Positions 1-13,000 of a DNA stretch of 64,000 bases are shown here, in pieces; the stretch's first letter is position 1; every line of letters starts with the position of its first letter. Source of the DNA: Diphasiastrum complanatum (Eukaryota > Streptophyta > Lycopodiopsida > Lycopodiales > Lycopodiaceae). Below the pieces are notes generated by a model. It saw only the letters and a program-made list of their open reading frames with translations. It made no database searches and was not told where the DNA came from. The stretch covers positions 4,246,114 to 4,310,113 of the forward strand of contig CM055103.1 of the NCBI GenBank assembly GCA_029204225.1. Direction: 5' to 3'. Made by a program: the position numbers and the translations under genes.

Positions 1-590
1 ACTACAAAATTACAACAAAAGTGTCTGTAGCGCCGGCAAATGGTCACCCTCAAGCCCCATCCGGTACAAAAAATTTGTAAGCAATCCAACTGCCTCTATA
101 ATCCCTCTCTAATCAGAAAGACTAGTACCACGTCATCCTCATTAAGAAGAATAGCGATCAGGATATCGCCAAGTCTACAACCAGATTCGCCACACTATGA
201 GATGACTCGCTCCAACTCATCAATATATAGTCCAAAAAGAACTGGTGAAAGAGGACAACCCTGCTTCACCCCAATGGTGCTCCAGATGTGCTCAGAGATA
301 CCACAGCCATGTCAAAAACAACCCAAGACTCTCATAAAGAGCCATCACAGCTAAAATGATGTCAGTGGGAAAGCCAAGGTCACGAAGTCTATGAATGAGC
401 AGGGAGTGTGGGACAGAATCAAAGGCTTTCCTAAAGTCCACAAAACAACAGTAAACCTTCTCTTTCTTGTGTTTGGCTTCGTCAATCAAAGCTCGGAGAG
501 TGAAGATGTGATCAGTGGTAGAATAATGAGCTCGAAAACCTACTTGGCCCAAAGCATGTAATCTCCTGGATTCCGCCTCTGAACTCACTA
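1..590 (-). mobile_element. LINE reverse-transcriptase relic
   Basis: Minus-strand L1-type RT motifs in order: [36 protein letters not shown] (up to about 590), then past a break [19 protein letters not shown], and a degraded catalytic box NEDD where the intact relative at 20190 has YADD. There are several stops and one indel. The piece is cut by the left window edge and abuts Copia sequence near 595. It is homologous to ORF2 of the LINE at 18064-21615. It is dead. Confidence 0.88.
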
Positions 591-3500
591 CGAACTAAAG
601 TATGGTACCGTATTTGTGTCTAATATTGCTTCTACTAGTACTTCTACATCTATGAGGAATTCAGGTTCTGTTTTGCAAGTTGCTGATTTTCAGCCCATTG
701 AGTGGGTGATTGATAGTGGTGCTACTCGTCATATGACTTCTCGCAAAGAAACATTCACTTAAAATGGAAGCAAGGTACAATGTGCGGATAATGCATCTTA
801 TTTTGTTCATGGAATTGGAATTGTAGCCATCATTTTGCCTGAATGGTAATGTGCTTTATGTTCCGGGAATCAAGAAGAATCTTCTTTCGGTTTCAACTAT
901 GTTGAAGCAAGGACTAGTTGTTGAGTTCAAAGAAGATAAGTGTCTTGTCAAGGATCCTAAAAGATCTCTCTTGATTATTGGGAACAATGCATGCTGGCTT
1001 ATTCATTATGGATACCTATGAGCGTCGAATTCCCTCTATATGTCTTGTTGCTTCTACATCACAATCATTGGAGTTCGCTGAATTGTGGCACGCAAGGTTT
1101 GGACATCTCAACTTTGCAAGTTTAAAGAAGCTGAAAACATTTAATATGGTAGAAGATTTTCCTACTATTGAGTAGCCGGAAGGGCATGTATGCGAGGGGT
1201 GCATACTTGGAAAGGTTTAAAGGAAACCTTTTCCAATTGATGGAACTATAAGGGTTCTTGATAAATTTGATTTGGTTCATAGTGATGTTTGTGGTCCAAT
1301 GAGGACCGAATCCATTGGAAAGTGCATCTATTTTGTGACTTTTATTGATGACTTTTCCCGTTTTACATGGATCTATCCTATGAAGGCTAAATCGGAAGTT
1401 TTTCAACGTTTCAAAGATTTTCTAGCAATGGTGGAAAATCAGTTTGGGCATTCTTTGAGACCCTACGCACCAATCGAGGAGGGGATACATTAAGAATACA
1501 TTCGGTGCATTTCTTCGAGAGAGAGAATTCTACATCAAATGACAACTCCCTATACGTCTCAACAAAATGGTGTTGCCTTATGGAGATGGCCCGTTGCATG
1601 CTCAAAGCAAAGGGGCTGCCTCACAAGTTTTGGGTTGAACCGGTTATAACGGCAACCTACATAAGCAATCGTTGTCCTACTAAAGCATTGAAAATATTAA
1701 CTCCTTATGGAGTTTGGTATGGGAAGAAGCCTTCAGTCTCTCATTTTCGCATTTTTGGTTGTACTGCTTATGCTTTTGTTCCGGATAAACTTCCTACAAA
1801 GCTTGAGAGTTAAATGCATTTTTGTTGGCTATAGTAGTGAAAGCAAAGGCTATAGGCTATTCAATTTGAGCACTAACAAGATTATTGTTAGTCGTGATGT
1901 GCATTTTGATGAAAAGAATTCATTAGATATGGCCTCAACTTATATCTTGAAGGGGGACAGCCCGCATAGTGTGAATGTTGAAGTTTTTTCCAGATTTTGG
2001 TACCATCTTCTATTGTTGGAGATAAGGGGCAGGAATCAACCAATTTCCAACTGCCCAACACCTCATCAAGTTTAGAGCCTAATGTTCATCAAGAACCGCC
2101 CATTGTTGCTCAAAATCAGCCTGCAGGAACTGTTGGACAGCAAGGACCAGTTTTGGAAGATCTTGAACAGCCAAGTGCAGTGTCGAAAGATCTTGGACAG
2201 CAAATTGCAAGAACAGACATGGCTGTTGGACAGCCCACAACAGTCCCACGGTGGCTTTTGTCGACTTTGCAGGACAACAAAGTAAGTTCATTTTATGATG
2301 GAAAGACACGTGCATCTACAAAATCAGTGGACTATGCTGATTTTTCAGATTTTGCTCTTACATCTCATGGAGATGTTGCGGAAGAACCTGTTTTCTATGA
2401 GCAGGCCAAGGGAGTAAAATGTTGGGAGGATGCGATGCAAGATGAGTATGACTCACTCATGAAGAACCAGATTTGGGTTCTTGTTGATCTTCCTCATGGG
2501 AGAAGGCAATTGGTTCTAAATGGGTATACTAAATCAAGTATAAGGCAAATGGTACCATCGAAAGGTACAAGGCAAGGCTTGTTGCCAAAGGCTATGCTCA
2601 GCAACAGGGGATTGATTATGAGGAGACTTTTTCTCCTACTGCTCGGATGACTACTGTGAGGGTAGTAACGTCTTTGGCTGCCCATTTTGGTTGGCGTTTC
2701 AGGCCTGTCTCCATAGGTTGTGGCAACCGGCTTGCAATCTTCCATCTTGAATGCTTCAAAATCTGCCCAATGTAGTGTTCTTGAGAGATGAAAATTCCAG
2801 CCCCTTCTTGTACAAATCCAAGACCAAGATAAAAGTGCAATAGGCCTAACTCTGAGGTTTCAAAAACCATACCAAGATCAAGTATTACGGCATCAATCTG
2901 CTCTTCATTACTTCCCGTAATAATAATATCATCAACATAAAGCAAAATAATGATGATATAATCTGAAGTATGCTTGACATGAAGAGTAGATTCGCTAGGA
3001 CTATTAGTAAACCCACGATCACAAAATTAGGCATGTATCTTTTGATACCACATCCTTGGGGCTTGCTTCAGTCCATAAAGAGACAAACTTTATCTTCTTG
3101 GCCTTCAACCAAAAAACCAACAGGTTGTTGAAGGTACACTTCCTCATTGAGATCACCATTGAGGAATGTTGTCTTTATGTCAAGTTGCCGCAAGGTGATG
3201 GTGAACCATTTGATACTACTTTATATTGTCAAGCTATTGGTTGTCTCATTTACCTATGTAATTCAAGACCGGACATTTCTTATATATAGTGTCTCACTCA
3301 TGAGTCAATTCATGCATGCCCCAATGACATCACATTGGAAAGCGTTGAAGAGGATCTTTCGATATGTTCAAGGAACAAAAAGTCATGGACTGGTTTTTAC
3401 TGCTTGTGATGATGCATGTTTGGTTGGTTTAGTGACTCGGAATGGGGTGGAGATCAAGACACTAGACGCTCTACCAAGTGGACATTTCTTTTTTCTATGG

Positions 3501-3942
3501 AAATTCTGCAATTTCTTGGTCAAGTAAAAAAGCAGCCCACTGTTGCTACTTCTTCTAGTGAGGCAGAATATAGAGCGATATTTTCAGCCACAACGGAGTG
3601 TTTATGGCTGGAGAAGACTACTTCTTGACATGAAGTTTGGCGAGCCCTCAGCCACTCTTATCTTGAGTGATAGTCAGAGTGCTATTGCCATTGCACGGAA
3701 TCCTGTTTTTCATGCGAGGACGAAGCACATCGAGATCCATCATCACTTTGTTCGGGGAGAGACTTCATGATGGTGACATTTTACTTGAGTATTGTCCTAC
3801 AGAGGATAATATTGCGGACCTCTTCACTAAGGCATTGCCTAGAGTCAGATTTGAAGCTTTATGCCAAGCTTAAATTTAATATCACGTGTTGCTTTTATTA
3901 CATAGTGAAGATTTCAGTTTTTGCATTGTCATTTAAGGAGGG
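590..3942 (+). pseudogene. Degenerate Copia gag-pol
   Basis: Copia polyprotein remains in normal order: aspartic protease WVIDSGATRHMTSRKE (about 705-760), integrase zinc region HARFGHLNFASLK (about 1090) and catalytic part VCGPMRTES and FIDDFSRFTW (about 1290-1375), integrase C-terminal FRIFGCTAYAFVPDKL (about 1748), RT start near 2400-2690, then RNase H with SEAEYRAIFSATTECLWL and SDSQSAIAIARNPVF (about 3560-3710) and CPTEDNIADLFTKALP (about 3795). There are many stops and frameshifts. gag and the 5' LTR are missing. The RT middle is inverted (see 2698-3192). A purine tract at 3934-3942 precedes the 3' LTR. Confidence 0.9.
2698..3192 (-). mobile_element. Inverted RT segment within the Copia element
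   Basis: On the minus strand this 495-bp block encodes the missing central [22 protein letters not shown] (from about 3175), a frame-broken GLKQAP-like part, then MLYVDDIIITGSNEEQ (the YVDD catalytic box, about 2945) and MEDCKPVAT near 2730. The plus-strand code just left ends in TSLAAHFGW, and that just right starts [19 protein letters not shown]. These are the residues that flank this block in ordinary Copia RTs. An in-place inversion is therefore simpler than a nested foreign piece. Confidence 0.8.
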
Positions 3943-4005
3943 TGTTAGAAATAAATGACAATGCTGAAGTTTAATCCATAGGTTATTTTGATTGGTTATG
4001 TATCG
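3943..4005 (+). repeat. Copia 3' LTR, 5' part only
   Basis: Right after the purine tract the sequence starts TGTTAGAAATAAATG, as Copia 3' LTRs commonly do. It is interrupted within about 65 bp by the hAT relic, whose terminal sequence begins near 4006. No matching 5' LTR is in the window. Confidence 0.55.
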
Positions 4006-5880
4006 ACCAAGGTAGTTTAGGGGAACGCGATCCGAAACGCGATCCGAAAACGCGTTCCGATCGTGTTCCGTGAATTACCATTAGGGTTTCCCGGAACGCT
4101 TTTTTTTTTTGAAAATTTTTTAATGCCAATACGGGTATCAAATGGAAGGTTTTTTCAAGGACAGTTCATTTATCAAGATAGCCATCAATTTTAGGACCAT
4201 TGTCGTCCATTAACTTATTTTTCACTATTATATCATTTTTTACAGTTACCAGTATTGTGTAAAATGAAATCATGTGCAAAGCAAAGCATTGAAAGCATAT
4301 TGAATCTCTCTCTCCTCTCATCTCCTCTCTCTCATCTCTCTCTCTCTCTCTCTCCAGATAGACGATGCTGAGAAAAAATCATACCGAATTACTTACCTAC
4401 TGAAAATAGACCGACACAATGTAAATAAACGCAAAAATATATAATGTCAGGCTTCTAGGGCCAAAGAAAAAATAGAGTGACGTCGATAAATAATGTACTC
4501 ATAACAACTACCAACTAACAATCGTCCTCTAACTCAAAGTCTGAGTATCAGTCTCCGTGGAATTGCCAAACAAGAATCTGTAGATGACGCTCAGGGTGTC
4601 ATGTGTCGTAGTGAGACTCTGCCTCTTGCCTCTGCGTCCGCCTCTGCTCTTCCCTGTCCCTCTCTCTCTCCCTCCTGCCCCTCCTGGTTGGCTCCACTGC
4701 TCCTCCTCTGCTACTCCCTCTAGGTCACCCTCTCAACTGTGATCTCGTAGCCTACGAAGGCCCTATAAACTCAGAGTCGACCTGGCCCTCAACTGCCTGT
4801 GAAACTCCAGTCCGCTCTACAAACAAGGCCCCCAGCCCACCCACCCCCCCTGGAACGTCTAGGTTGCCCTCTACGTCTAGGTGCATGAACGGCTGGCTCC
4901 TCCTGTGTCTCGGCATCGGGGTCTACGAATAAGTGTTGCATGTCTCCCCCCCCCCTCATGGTCACCCTCATCCTCTGCCTCTGTATCACTCTCATTCATC
5001 ACTCCTCCTCGTACCCATGCCCAAATCCCTCTCCACGCCCCAAAATCTCATCATCTCCATCCTCTCCCCATCTCCTGACGTCGAGCTGCTCTCCTGTGGC
5101 GTCGTGTAGACCGTGCCTCTGCATCTGCCTGCCTACAAAAAACAAACGGCATGGTTAGCAACTCATCCATTCGTCAAGTAAGTTCATTTGAAACGCAAGT
5201 ACATCAAGCAATACCAATAAAGTCACTAATTCACCTCGATCAAGCGGTCACCCTGCATGCATGTGCGTCTCAACATGCGTCCGTGGTGTTCACGAACACC
5301 AACCGCTTGCACTGCTCAATGGAGAGTCTATTTCTCTTCTTCGTGTGATGGCTGGCCCATACACTCCAGTTCCATTCACAGGCAGAAGCCGAACAGTCCT
5401 GTGCAAGGACCCTCTCTGCCAGTCGCTGAAGGTCAGGCGTACTGCGGCATGAAAGCTCCACCATGTGACAGGCGCCAACTGGTCATCTCTGACCTTACAC
5501 TGCTCTCGATCAAAAGGATACAGGCCCCACTCGAACTTGACCATGTCTCGCTCTATGTCCAGAAGTCGTCTGCAAAGACTATGGCCTGGGAAGAACGCTG
5601 CCTCTGTCGTGCAATTCCTAAACTCATCAAATGCCTCACTGGATACCATCCTCCGCAAATGATCTCGCAAGACGCCCAGTCGCTTGAGAACCAGGAAAAA
5701 GAAGGCAAAGTGAGTGGGTGTTGGCTTCTTCAAGTCCAGCCGAGAGAATGTACGGAACAATGCCAGCACGCGTGTCTTTCTGGTGATGAACTTCATTATG
5801 CGCATGGCTTGAGAGGTGAGCTGCAAGACAAACATTAAACAAAAAACTGTTAGAAGCTAAAAGAGGTTAGGGGCCTGGAA
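4006..5880 (-). mobile_element. hAT transposon relic, transposase 3' half and terminus
   Basis: Minus-strand hAT transposase pieces: MKFITRKTRVLALFRTFSRL then KKPTPTHFAF (about 5790-5700), APVTWWSFHAAVRL (about 5480), and the hAT C-terminal dimerisation motif WNWSVWASHHTKKRNRL (about 5385). These parallel the transposase at 33120-34200. The left end (4006-4085) has GGTAGTTTAGGGG and repeated GATCCG/AACGCG words, a T-run, then GCCAATACGGGTATCA, the body motif shared with the MITEs at 47791 and 49648. The N-terminal half of the gene is missing and frames are broken. Confidence 0.8.
4308..4356. repeat. (TC)n microsatellite
   Basis: Imperfect TC/CTCAT tract inside the hAT relic. Confidence 0.9.
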
Positions 5881-5929
5881 TAATTGACAAGTGCAAAATG
5901 CTTTACAAAGTGACGAAAATTGTACCTCA

Positions 5930-6600
5930 CGAATCCATGGCAAGTCAGGCCATTATAAATGGCTAACTCATGGGCCCCACCAAACTGTATATGTACTCAC
6001 CATATGGGGTGGTAGGTCCCATACTATGCTCGGAAATCCTGGTAACTCCCATCCCATCACTGTCAAGAGCGTGAACGCCAAACTGGTCGGTGGTGTCATG
6101 AAACTCTGACTGTCGCAATGATGTCCTGACATTAAAATTCCCAGTGAGGAAGATATGCCACCACTCTACGAATCTGACAATGTCCAATTTATCAAGGTAC
6201 TAGGTAGGGTGAACCAATGCCCTCGGCAAAAGATGAAGACTCTGGAGGAACATAACATGCCGCAATAAAGAGATCCCTATCCAAATCAACCCCCTGCCCA
6301 ACAATGCGGATCCAAATATAACGTGCATGCTCGTCGTGTCAAACGAACTCGATGATCGGATGAAGAGACTCCTTGTATAAGCATGCAACTCTTTTGGATC
6401 CGCAACCACTAGCTGATCTAGTCACAGATCTATACACAGAATCCCATCAGTACCCTGGGAAGGTGGGTAACCCTCACTCCTGAGTCCTGACTATCACGAG
6501 TCTCCACAAAAACCAATAAATCCTATCCAATAATAAAATCAATCAGGTCGCCTGTTGTGGAAGATGACTGCATACCATCACAATTCCATACTCCCCTATA
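5930..6600 (-). mobile_element. LINE endonuclease relic
   Basis: The minus strand encodes pieces of the L1-type APE endonuclease: [22 protein letters not shown] (about 6330-6290) and GNFNVRTSLRQSEFHDTTD (about 6140-6085), then TPYGEYIYS. The intact LINE at 18112 has [25 protein letters not shown] and SFGEQLI at the same places. Stops and frameshifts are present. Confidence 0.8.
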
Positions 6601-6981
6601 GCATAAGTTTTGGGAACAAATTTGTCCCTTTTGGCCCAATTTTTGTTGCTAGCAAGGCCTAGATTTTCCCTCCCAACTTGCATACTTATACAATTTTAAT
6701 GCTTGAGCTTTATTCCAAAAAGTATACCATCTTCAGATAACGATTAGATGATGTGGCATTCCCATTCTCTCATTCCCCTTCTCTAAGGAACATTCCCATT
6801 CCCTAGCAGCTATGCTTCCACTACTAGTGAGGTGCTTTATACTTGTTTTGATGGAACATAAACATAATGTACTTTGCTATATTCATTCATAGTTTCACAA
6901 TAGTGAAAAGGAATCCAAGAGCCAATGAAGGAAAAACACATTATCCATTTGCACCAGTTGTGAAAAGTTTTCAGTTCATAC
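6601..6981. other. No recognised gene; TPP2 3' flank or intron
   Basis: AT-rich sequence with no coding match. By order, the remaining TPP2 C-terminal exons should lie at or left of here, but none was recognised. Confidence 0.5.
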
Positions 6982-7077
6982 AGCCAATGAGTTCTCTTGC
7001 CCAATGAGTGCCATCCCCTTCTTGTAGAATGCATCTGCTAGGGCATCCCTCTGTGCTTCCATCTCTTTCTTGACTTG
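6982..7077 (-). CDS. TPP2: TPP2 exon [17 protein letters not shown], last one found
   Basis: 32 codons, [20 protein letters not shown] then [12 protein letters not shown], in line with the RDQLADALYQKGLA segment. The frame meets a stop two codons past a GTATGA donor, so the exon most likely ends at Ala. The remaining C-terminal segment (KWVDVKS...LYELK in relatives) was not found to the left. Either those exons lie outside the window or the 3' end is lost. Confidence 0.9.
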
Positions 7078-10000
7078 CTGAATTGTATCACATACAGAGA
7101 GCTATGTCAGCAGTTCCAAAACTTAATTATGCACTGCAAAGTGCTAATACAGCAATACACACTGTAGCGCTTACAAAAAACAGCTACTACATGGCTAAAC
7201 AAAGCAGTAGACTTTTTCCATAAACTCATGGTAGTCGAACCAATAGGTGACAAGAGGACATACATTGGCATCTGCTTCTTCAGATTCGCTCTTCATTGAA
7301 AAGAATTTTGCCAGTGCATCTCTATTGACAAGGTTTACAACATTGTCCGCTGCTTCAATAACCTGACAAAGAAGGTATTTACACAAGACCCTTACAGGAA
7401 AATGCCAACATTAAGGCTGAAACAAGGCACAAAAAAACCAAAAACCTCATTGTAGTTCCTCTCTTCATCCTGCGATGCAGCCAGTTTCTGAAGTATTTCC
7501 ACCATTAACTGCAAGTGGGTTGGATATTCAGCCTGCACACATAACCAAGTCTACTGTAGTACATTGTACAATTCCACCTAAACATTTTATAACAAATTAG
7601 CGTGAAAACAATAAAAAATAAATTAAAAGAACATTCCCCCCAAAGAAAGTTGGAAATTTCCTTCCACTCATACTTTCTAAACAAAATGCTTTCTTTGATA
7701 GTTTTCTAGTTATACCATCTTGATGATTTTTTTGTTTTACTTTCTTTCTGTTTTGGGAGGGGAGGGAACTTCACTGATATTTAAGGGTACTTTTTGTTTA
7801 CTCTTTGCAGCTTATCGTGGTACTAGTTTTGAGCAGACCTGTAAAAAGAGAGAATATAATATCAAATCTGTTCAGTGTTTTGAATTGCTCTAGTACCTTC
7901 AACGCTTTTGCTTGCTCAGACCACTCTTTCTTTTCTTCTTCTGTAGACCTTGGCAAGAGTGACAACAATTTTATCTTCACATCTCGAACCTGCATACAGA
8001 GCAGTCGCATATGACTTCACATTTTATCGAGAACATGTAAGCTTGAACAGTTCACAATGAACCTCTTTGAAAGATCCCGCTTGCAGATTTTGACCATGAA
8101 AGGTAACAAAAATGCTTGCACGCACCTCTTCAGCAACCTTTCGTATAGCATCCTTTTTAGCTTCTGCTCCCTTTTCCTTAGATTTTTCTTCAGCCTATCA
8201 AAAAGACATCCTATTACAGCATTCTTTCTTCAAAATCAACGTGATGGGAAACCACATACTTAGCATTCTAGAAGATCGATCCATTCTAATGGCACAGAGA
8301 AGGCTTTTCGATCATCACCTTAACTGGTGGAGGCACAGAAAAGATTAACCGTGATGAGGCCGGACAAGCACCTCCATTTAAGTCTCCTTTACCATTTGCT
8401 TGAGAAAGCTTTCCGTATGTTATTTTCCCTAGCAACAGTGCTCCTGGGGTAGCATCCTGCAAAGGTACAAAGGTTGAATGCTAACACCAAAGAATCTTCG
8501 TACTGCAAACTTCTTATCAAGCAGACAGACGAAAAGAAACCTAATTGGCCATCAAAAACTTCAGTTGAAAGATGACCCTTGTCAGTTCTGATTATTCTTG
8601 AAGCAATAACATCATATTGGATCGCCTATTTATTTATTTATGTGTTGGTGAAGTTCTCAAACTGTGTACCGGGGGGAAAAGAAGAAACACGGCACAACGC
8701 AATAGCCGAAAGTCCAAGGCTTCTATTCTATGTCGATGCTTTGTGCAGGTTGTAAACTACAGACGTACAGCCACTACTGGATCATGGCTACTCCAAAATC
8801 ATATCCTTATCCTCTGGTTCCTTTGATCCTAACTTTTGCACTTAAAAGTGAGTAATTTTTATGTGTCTTATATAAGAATTACACTAAGACCAGAGAAATA
8901 GGTATTTTCGGAGTCCAAAGATGGAGGAATCCATCACACAAGATACTTCCTATCAAATGCCTTATTTCTAAACATCAAACTAAAACAGCATTGGAAAGCT
9001 GTTAACGCCATAAATAAACATCATGTGATGAATATAAACCAAAGCAGAACTTGGATACTTCTTCTTTATTCAAACCCCTTTTTGTTTAAAAAGTGAATGG
9101 CAGTGGAGAAAGCACAAAATAAATTGTTATAGCCTGACGTCTGTCCCATCAGATCCAGCAGCTTGAATAAATGAATGGAGAATAAGAAATAGTATAAACC
9201 TCCCAAAAAGCAAAAGAATAAAAGTAGCACTTGTAAGTAATAAATTTTGATAGATCTTAAATTCAGTTCCAAATTCCACTCAATATAAAATTACCTTAGA
9301 ATTTAGAAAGAGTCCATACTATTAAAACTGAGATTAGTCCTTAAAGGAAGACTATTAAAAGAAGTGCAAATGTTATCACAACACAAAATGGGTCAAATTC
9401 TGATTATCTTGCTGAATTGCAATCACTTCTCAAATAAAGAATGAAAGTGTAATTATAGACACCCTGAAATGATGCTGCCTTTATTAGTCAACAATTTTTT
9501 ATTCCGGTCTACAAAATTTTCCACGGACTAACAACATTAATCTAGTACTGTGTGCACAAGTTTTCCAGAGGGCAACTCAATCTCCCAACACCTTGAGATG
9601 AACTTCGCATACTTAGACTGCTCAGCTGGCATTTCAAGCACATGAATGCATAATAAGTTAAGTGCATTGCAGATGGTTATGAACGGTTAAATTTACACAT
9701 CCAGAAACTGTCAGACGTATCAGACGAGTTTACCCTAAAATTCAACCTTTGACGTGGAGTGCCCACTTCATACTATTTTGAAAATTACAGTCATGACTAT
9801 AGGAGCGTTCCTCTGGGGGCAATCCAATTCAAAGATAATGTCAAGATATCCCTTTTGTCGCACCAATCACAATTCAGACCAGCGAACTTTCCTTCAGCAA
9901 CAACCGATAGATAGGTAGCTTAGGCAACATTTTCTCAAAACTAGGGCACTTCCACGGTAGTATGATATTGATAACACTCTCTTTCTTTCTCTAGATTTAG

Positions 10001-13000
10001 TCTAATTTCTTGTATAAAGAAGTGGAGCAGAACTATGATTAACCACCCAGCCCACATACTCATAAATGTCACGCAAATGAGTCCAATCATAAACACAAAC
10101 TGCGTATGGCCTCATAGTTCTAGATTAGAGGTGGTTCAGGTTCTTTTCCTAGTAGCATTGGCAACCATGCCAAGAGAGAGATTCACCATCTGGTAGCAGA
10201 TACAGAGCTCAGCCACATTGGCAGCTCGGGTGCTAGAGTGCTGATACTGTCATTTTTGTGGCCAAGTGTCTTTAGCACTTTGACCAAGCTGAGGATTCAT
10301 CCTCTCTGCACCACAGATGGCCAAGTTGTTGGCATCTGCATAAGTGAGTCGATAGGAGATGCAGACCGACAAGCACACACCCCAAGCCCTGCCTTCCAAC
10401 AGCAGCACCATTGCATACGTACGTGTGTTTGGATGTGCAGCATACAAGCACATTCCCAAAGAAAAAAGAAGCAAGCTCGATGACAAATCTGAGCAAACAA
10501 TCATGGTCGGCTACTCGAACGGAACACATGTGTACAGGCTCTACAACCCAACCATGAAGAAGGTTGTTTCGAGCAGAGATGTGAAGTTCGATGAGTCCAC
10601 ATTTTCTGGACTGAAAGAGAAAAGAGGCCATGAGATCTTCACACTGCTGCCTATTCAAGAGGAAGATCGAGGACAGACATCAAATCAAAATGCAGAGCAG
10701 CAGGAAGCAGAGGATCAACCCCACGAACAAGAACCGTTCGAGCAGCGACGAAAGGAACCTCGAAGGTCAACAAGACAAAGAAGACCTCCAGAGCGGAGTG
10801 AAGACATGCAGTTTGAATACTGCAGCTTCACAGAAGAGCCAACAACATATCAAGAAGCTATCCAGAGTCTAGAGGGAGATTTTCTGGAAGCAGGCAATGT
10901 CAAAAGAGATTGAGTCAATGAGGCGAAACGAGGCATGGACATTAGAGCCACTGCCAAAAAAGAGGAAAATAGTCGACTGCAAGTGGGTATACAAGAAAAA
11001 GATGAAATCAGATGGCACCATTGGCCGCTACAAAGCAAGGCTTGTCACGAAGGGCTACATGCAGAGATATGGTATTGATTATTTCGACACATATTCGCCC
11101 ATGGTGAAGATGACAAGCATAAGGCTACTCCTTGCATACGCCACACAGTACAATCTGGAAATTCACCAGATTGACGTGAAAACAGCCTTTCTCCACAGAG
11201 ATCTAGAGGAGGAAATCTTCATGAAGCAACCTGAAGGCTATGAAGACCCCGACAACAGACAATATGTCTATCGATTGCAGAGATGCATCTATGGTCTAAA
11301 ACAGGCATCACGAGCCTGGTATAGAAAGCTTGATGGCGTCTCTAGACTTCAATCCTACTCAACCAGACTGCAATGTCTACATTAAGAGAGTAGGAAAGGA
11401 TTTTGTGATACTGACCATTTTCGTGGATGATTCGCTAATGATAGGAAATTCCTTGATGCTGATCAAGGACACGAAGAGTCAGATTTCCGAAAGCTACGAA
11501 ATCACAGATCTTGGAGAAGCAACGAAATGCCTAGGGCTGGAGATCAGAAGAGATCGAACAAAGGGCGAAATGCACTTGAGTCAGTCAGAATATGCCAGAA
11601 AAGTGCTAAAACAGTACCACACATGATGGACTGCAAAGAAAAAGCCACACCAGTGATAGCTAGAGCCAAGCTAACGAAGCAGGAATGCCCAAAAACGGAA
11701 GAGGAAGAACAGAAGATGGCAGGTATACCCTACCAAAACCTAATCGGTAGTCTGATGTACTTGACAATTTGTACCAGACCCAATCTAGCTTTCTCTGTTT
11801 ACACATTAAGCCAATTCTCTTCCAATCCTGGCCTGGCGCATTGGCAAATGGCCAAATGAATCCTGCAGTATCTGAAAGGTACCCAGAATGTGCGATTAAC
11901 CTACAGAGCTGAAAACAAAGAAAAAGGATTCGAGCTGCACCACTACAGTGATGCAAGCTGGGCGAGCTGCAAAGATGACAGCAAGTCCATTACTGGAGGA
12001 TGTACAATAGCGTGCGGAGCTGCAATCAGTTGGATATGCAAAAAGCAAACCTTGGTGGCTCAATCCTCTTGCGAAGCTGAATATATCGCAGCTTCAAAGG
12101 TCGCGAATGAGGTAGTGTGGCTGCAGATGATGCTGGAGGCAATCGGGATACCACAAGAAGGGCCAAGCACAATGATGATGGACTCTCAGAGTGCCATCTA
12201 TCTGTCCCAGGATCCTGTCTTCCATTCAAAGACAAAGCACATACCTCTGAAGTACCATCACATTCGAGATTTGATCTCGAAAGGAGAGCTCCAGGTCCAG
12301 TATATAAAATCAGAAAATATGATTGCAGATCTGCTCACGAAACCGCTCGACAAGCCACTCTTTGCCAAGCAAAGAAAGGCAATTGGATTAAACGTACAAA
12401 GCTACAAGGTTCAAGAGGGAGTGTCAGAAATGGTGAACTCCTGCAACTTTGTCGCAGCACGAACAAGAAACGAAGGTCGAACGAGAACAATTCGCGACAG
12501 TCAACGTTCCTTGACTCGATGCACGAACGATTCGCGAACCATTCGTGAATCGTAAACACACCTCCAGGACCGCAAAGGGACGCAAAAACACGATCTCGCC
12601 CTAAAAAAAATTAAACTGATAATACAGTCGCTCTATTTTCGTGCATCTCCTTGTCTTATGTTGTCTGTCTTGATTGCTAGAATAAAATATTTTCTGTGAT
12701 GTGTAGTCGAGTGTCTAGAATCCTGTAAAAGCTTCCGCGCAAGAGAAAAATTCAAAGACACAAAATCGTTCGCGAATAAGAAGACGAAGACGAAAACCAA
12801 ACAGTCTCGCTTCCGCGACAGATAGTTCTTTCACTATTGACAAACAAATTCAATTCACACAAATACTTCCCCGATACTTCCCCAATGCACTTGAAATTGA
12901 AATTTTGAACTTCCTATAGCAGTTCAAATATTACCGTCATTCACACAGTACAACTTAAAAAAAAATCTGTTAACTATCATAAAATGAGTGTAGCCATGCA

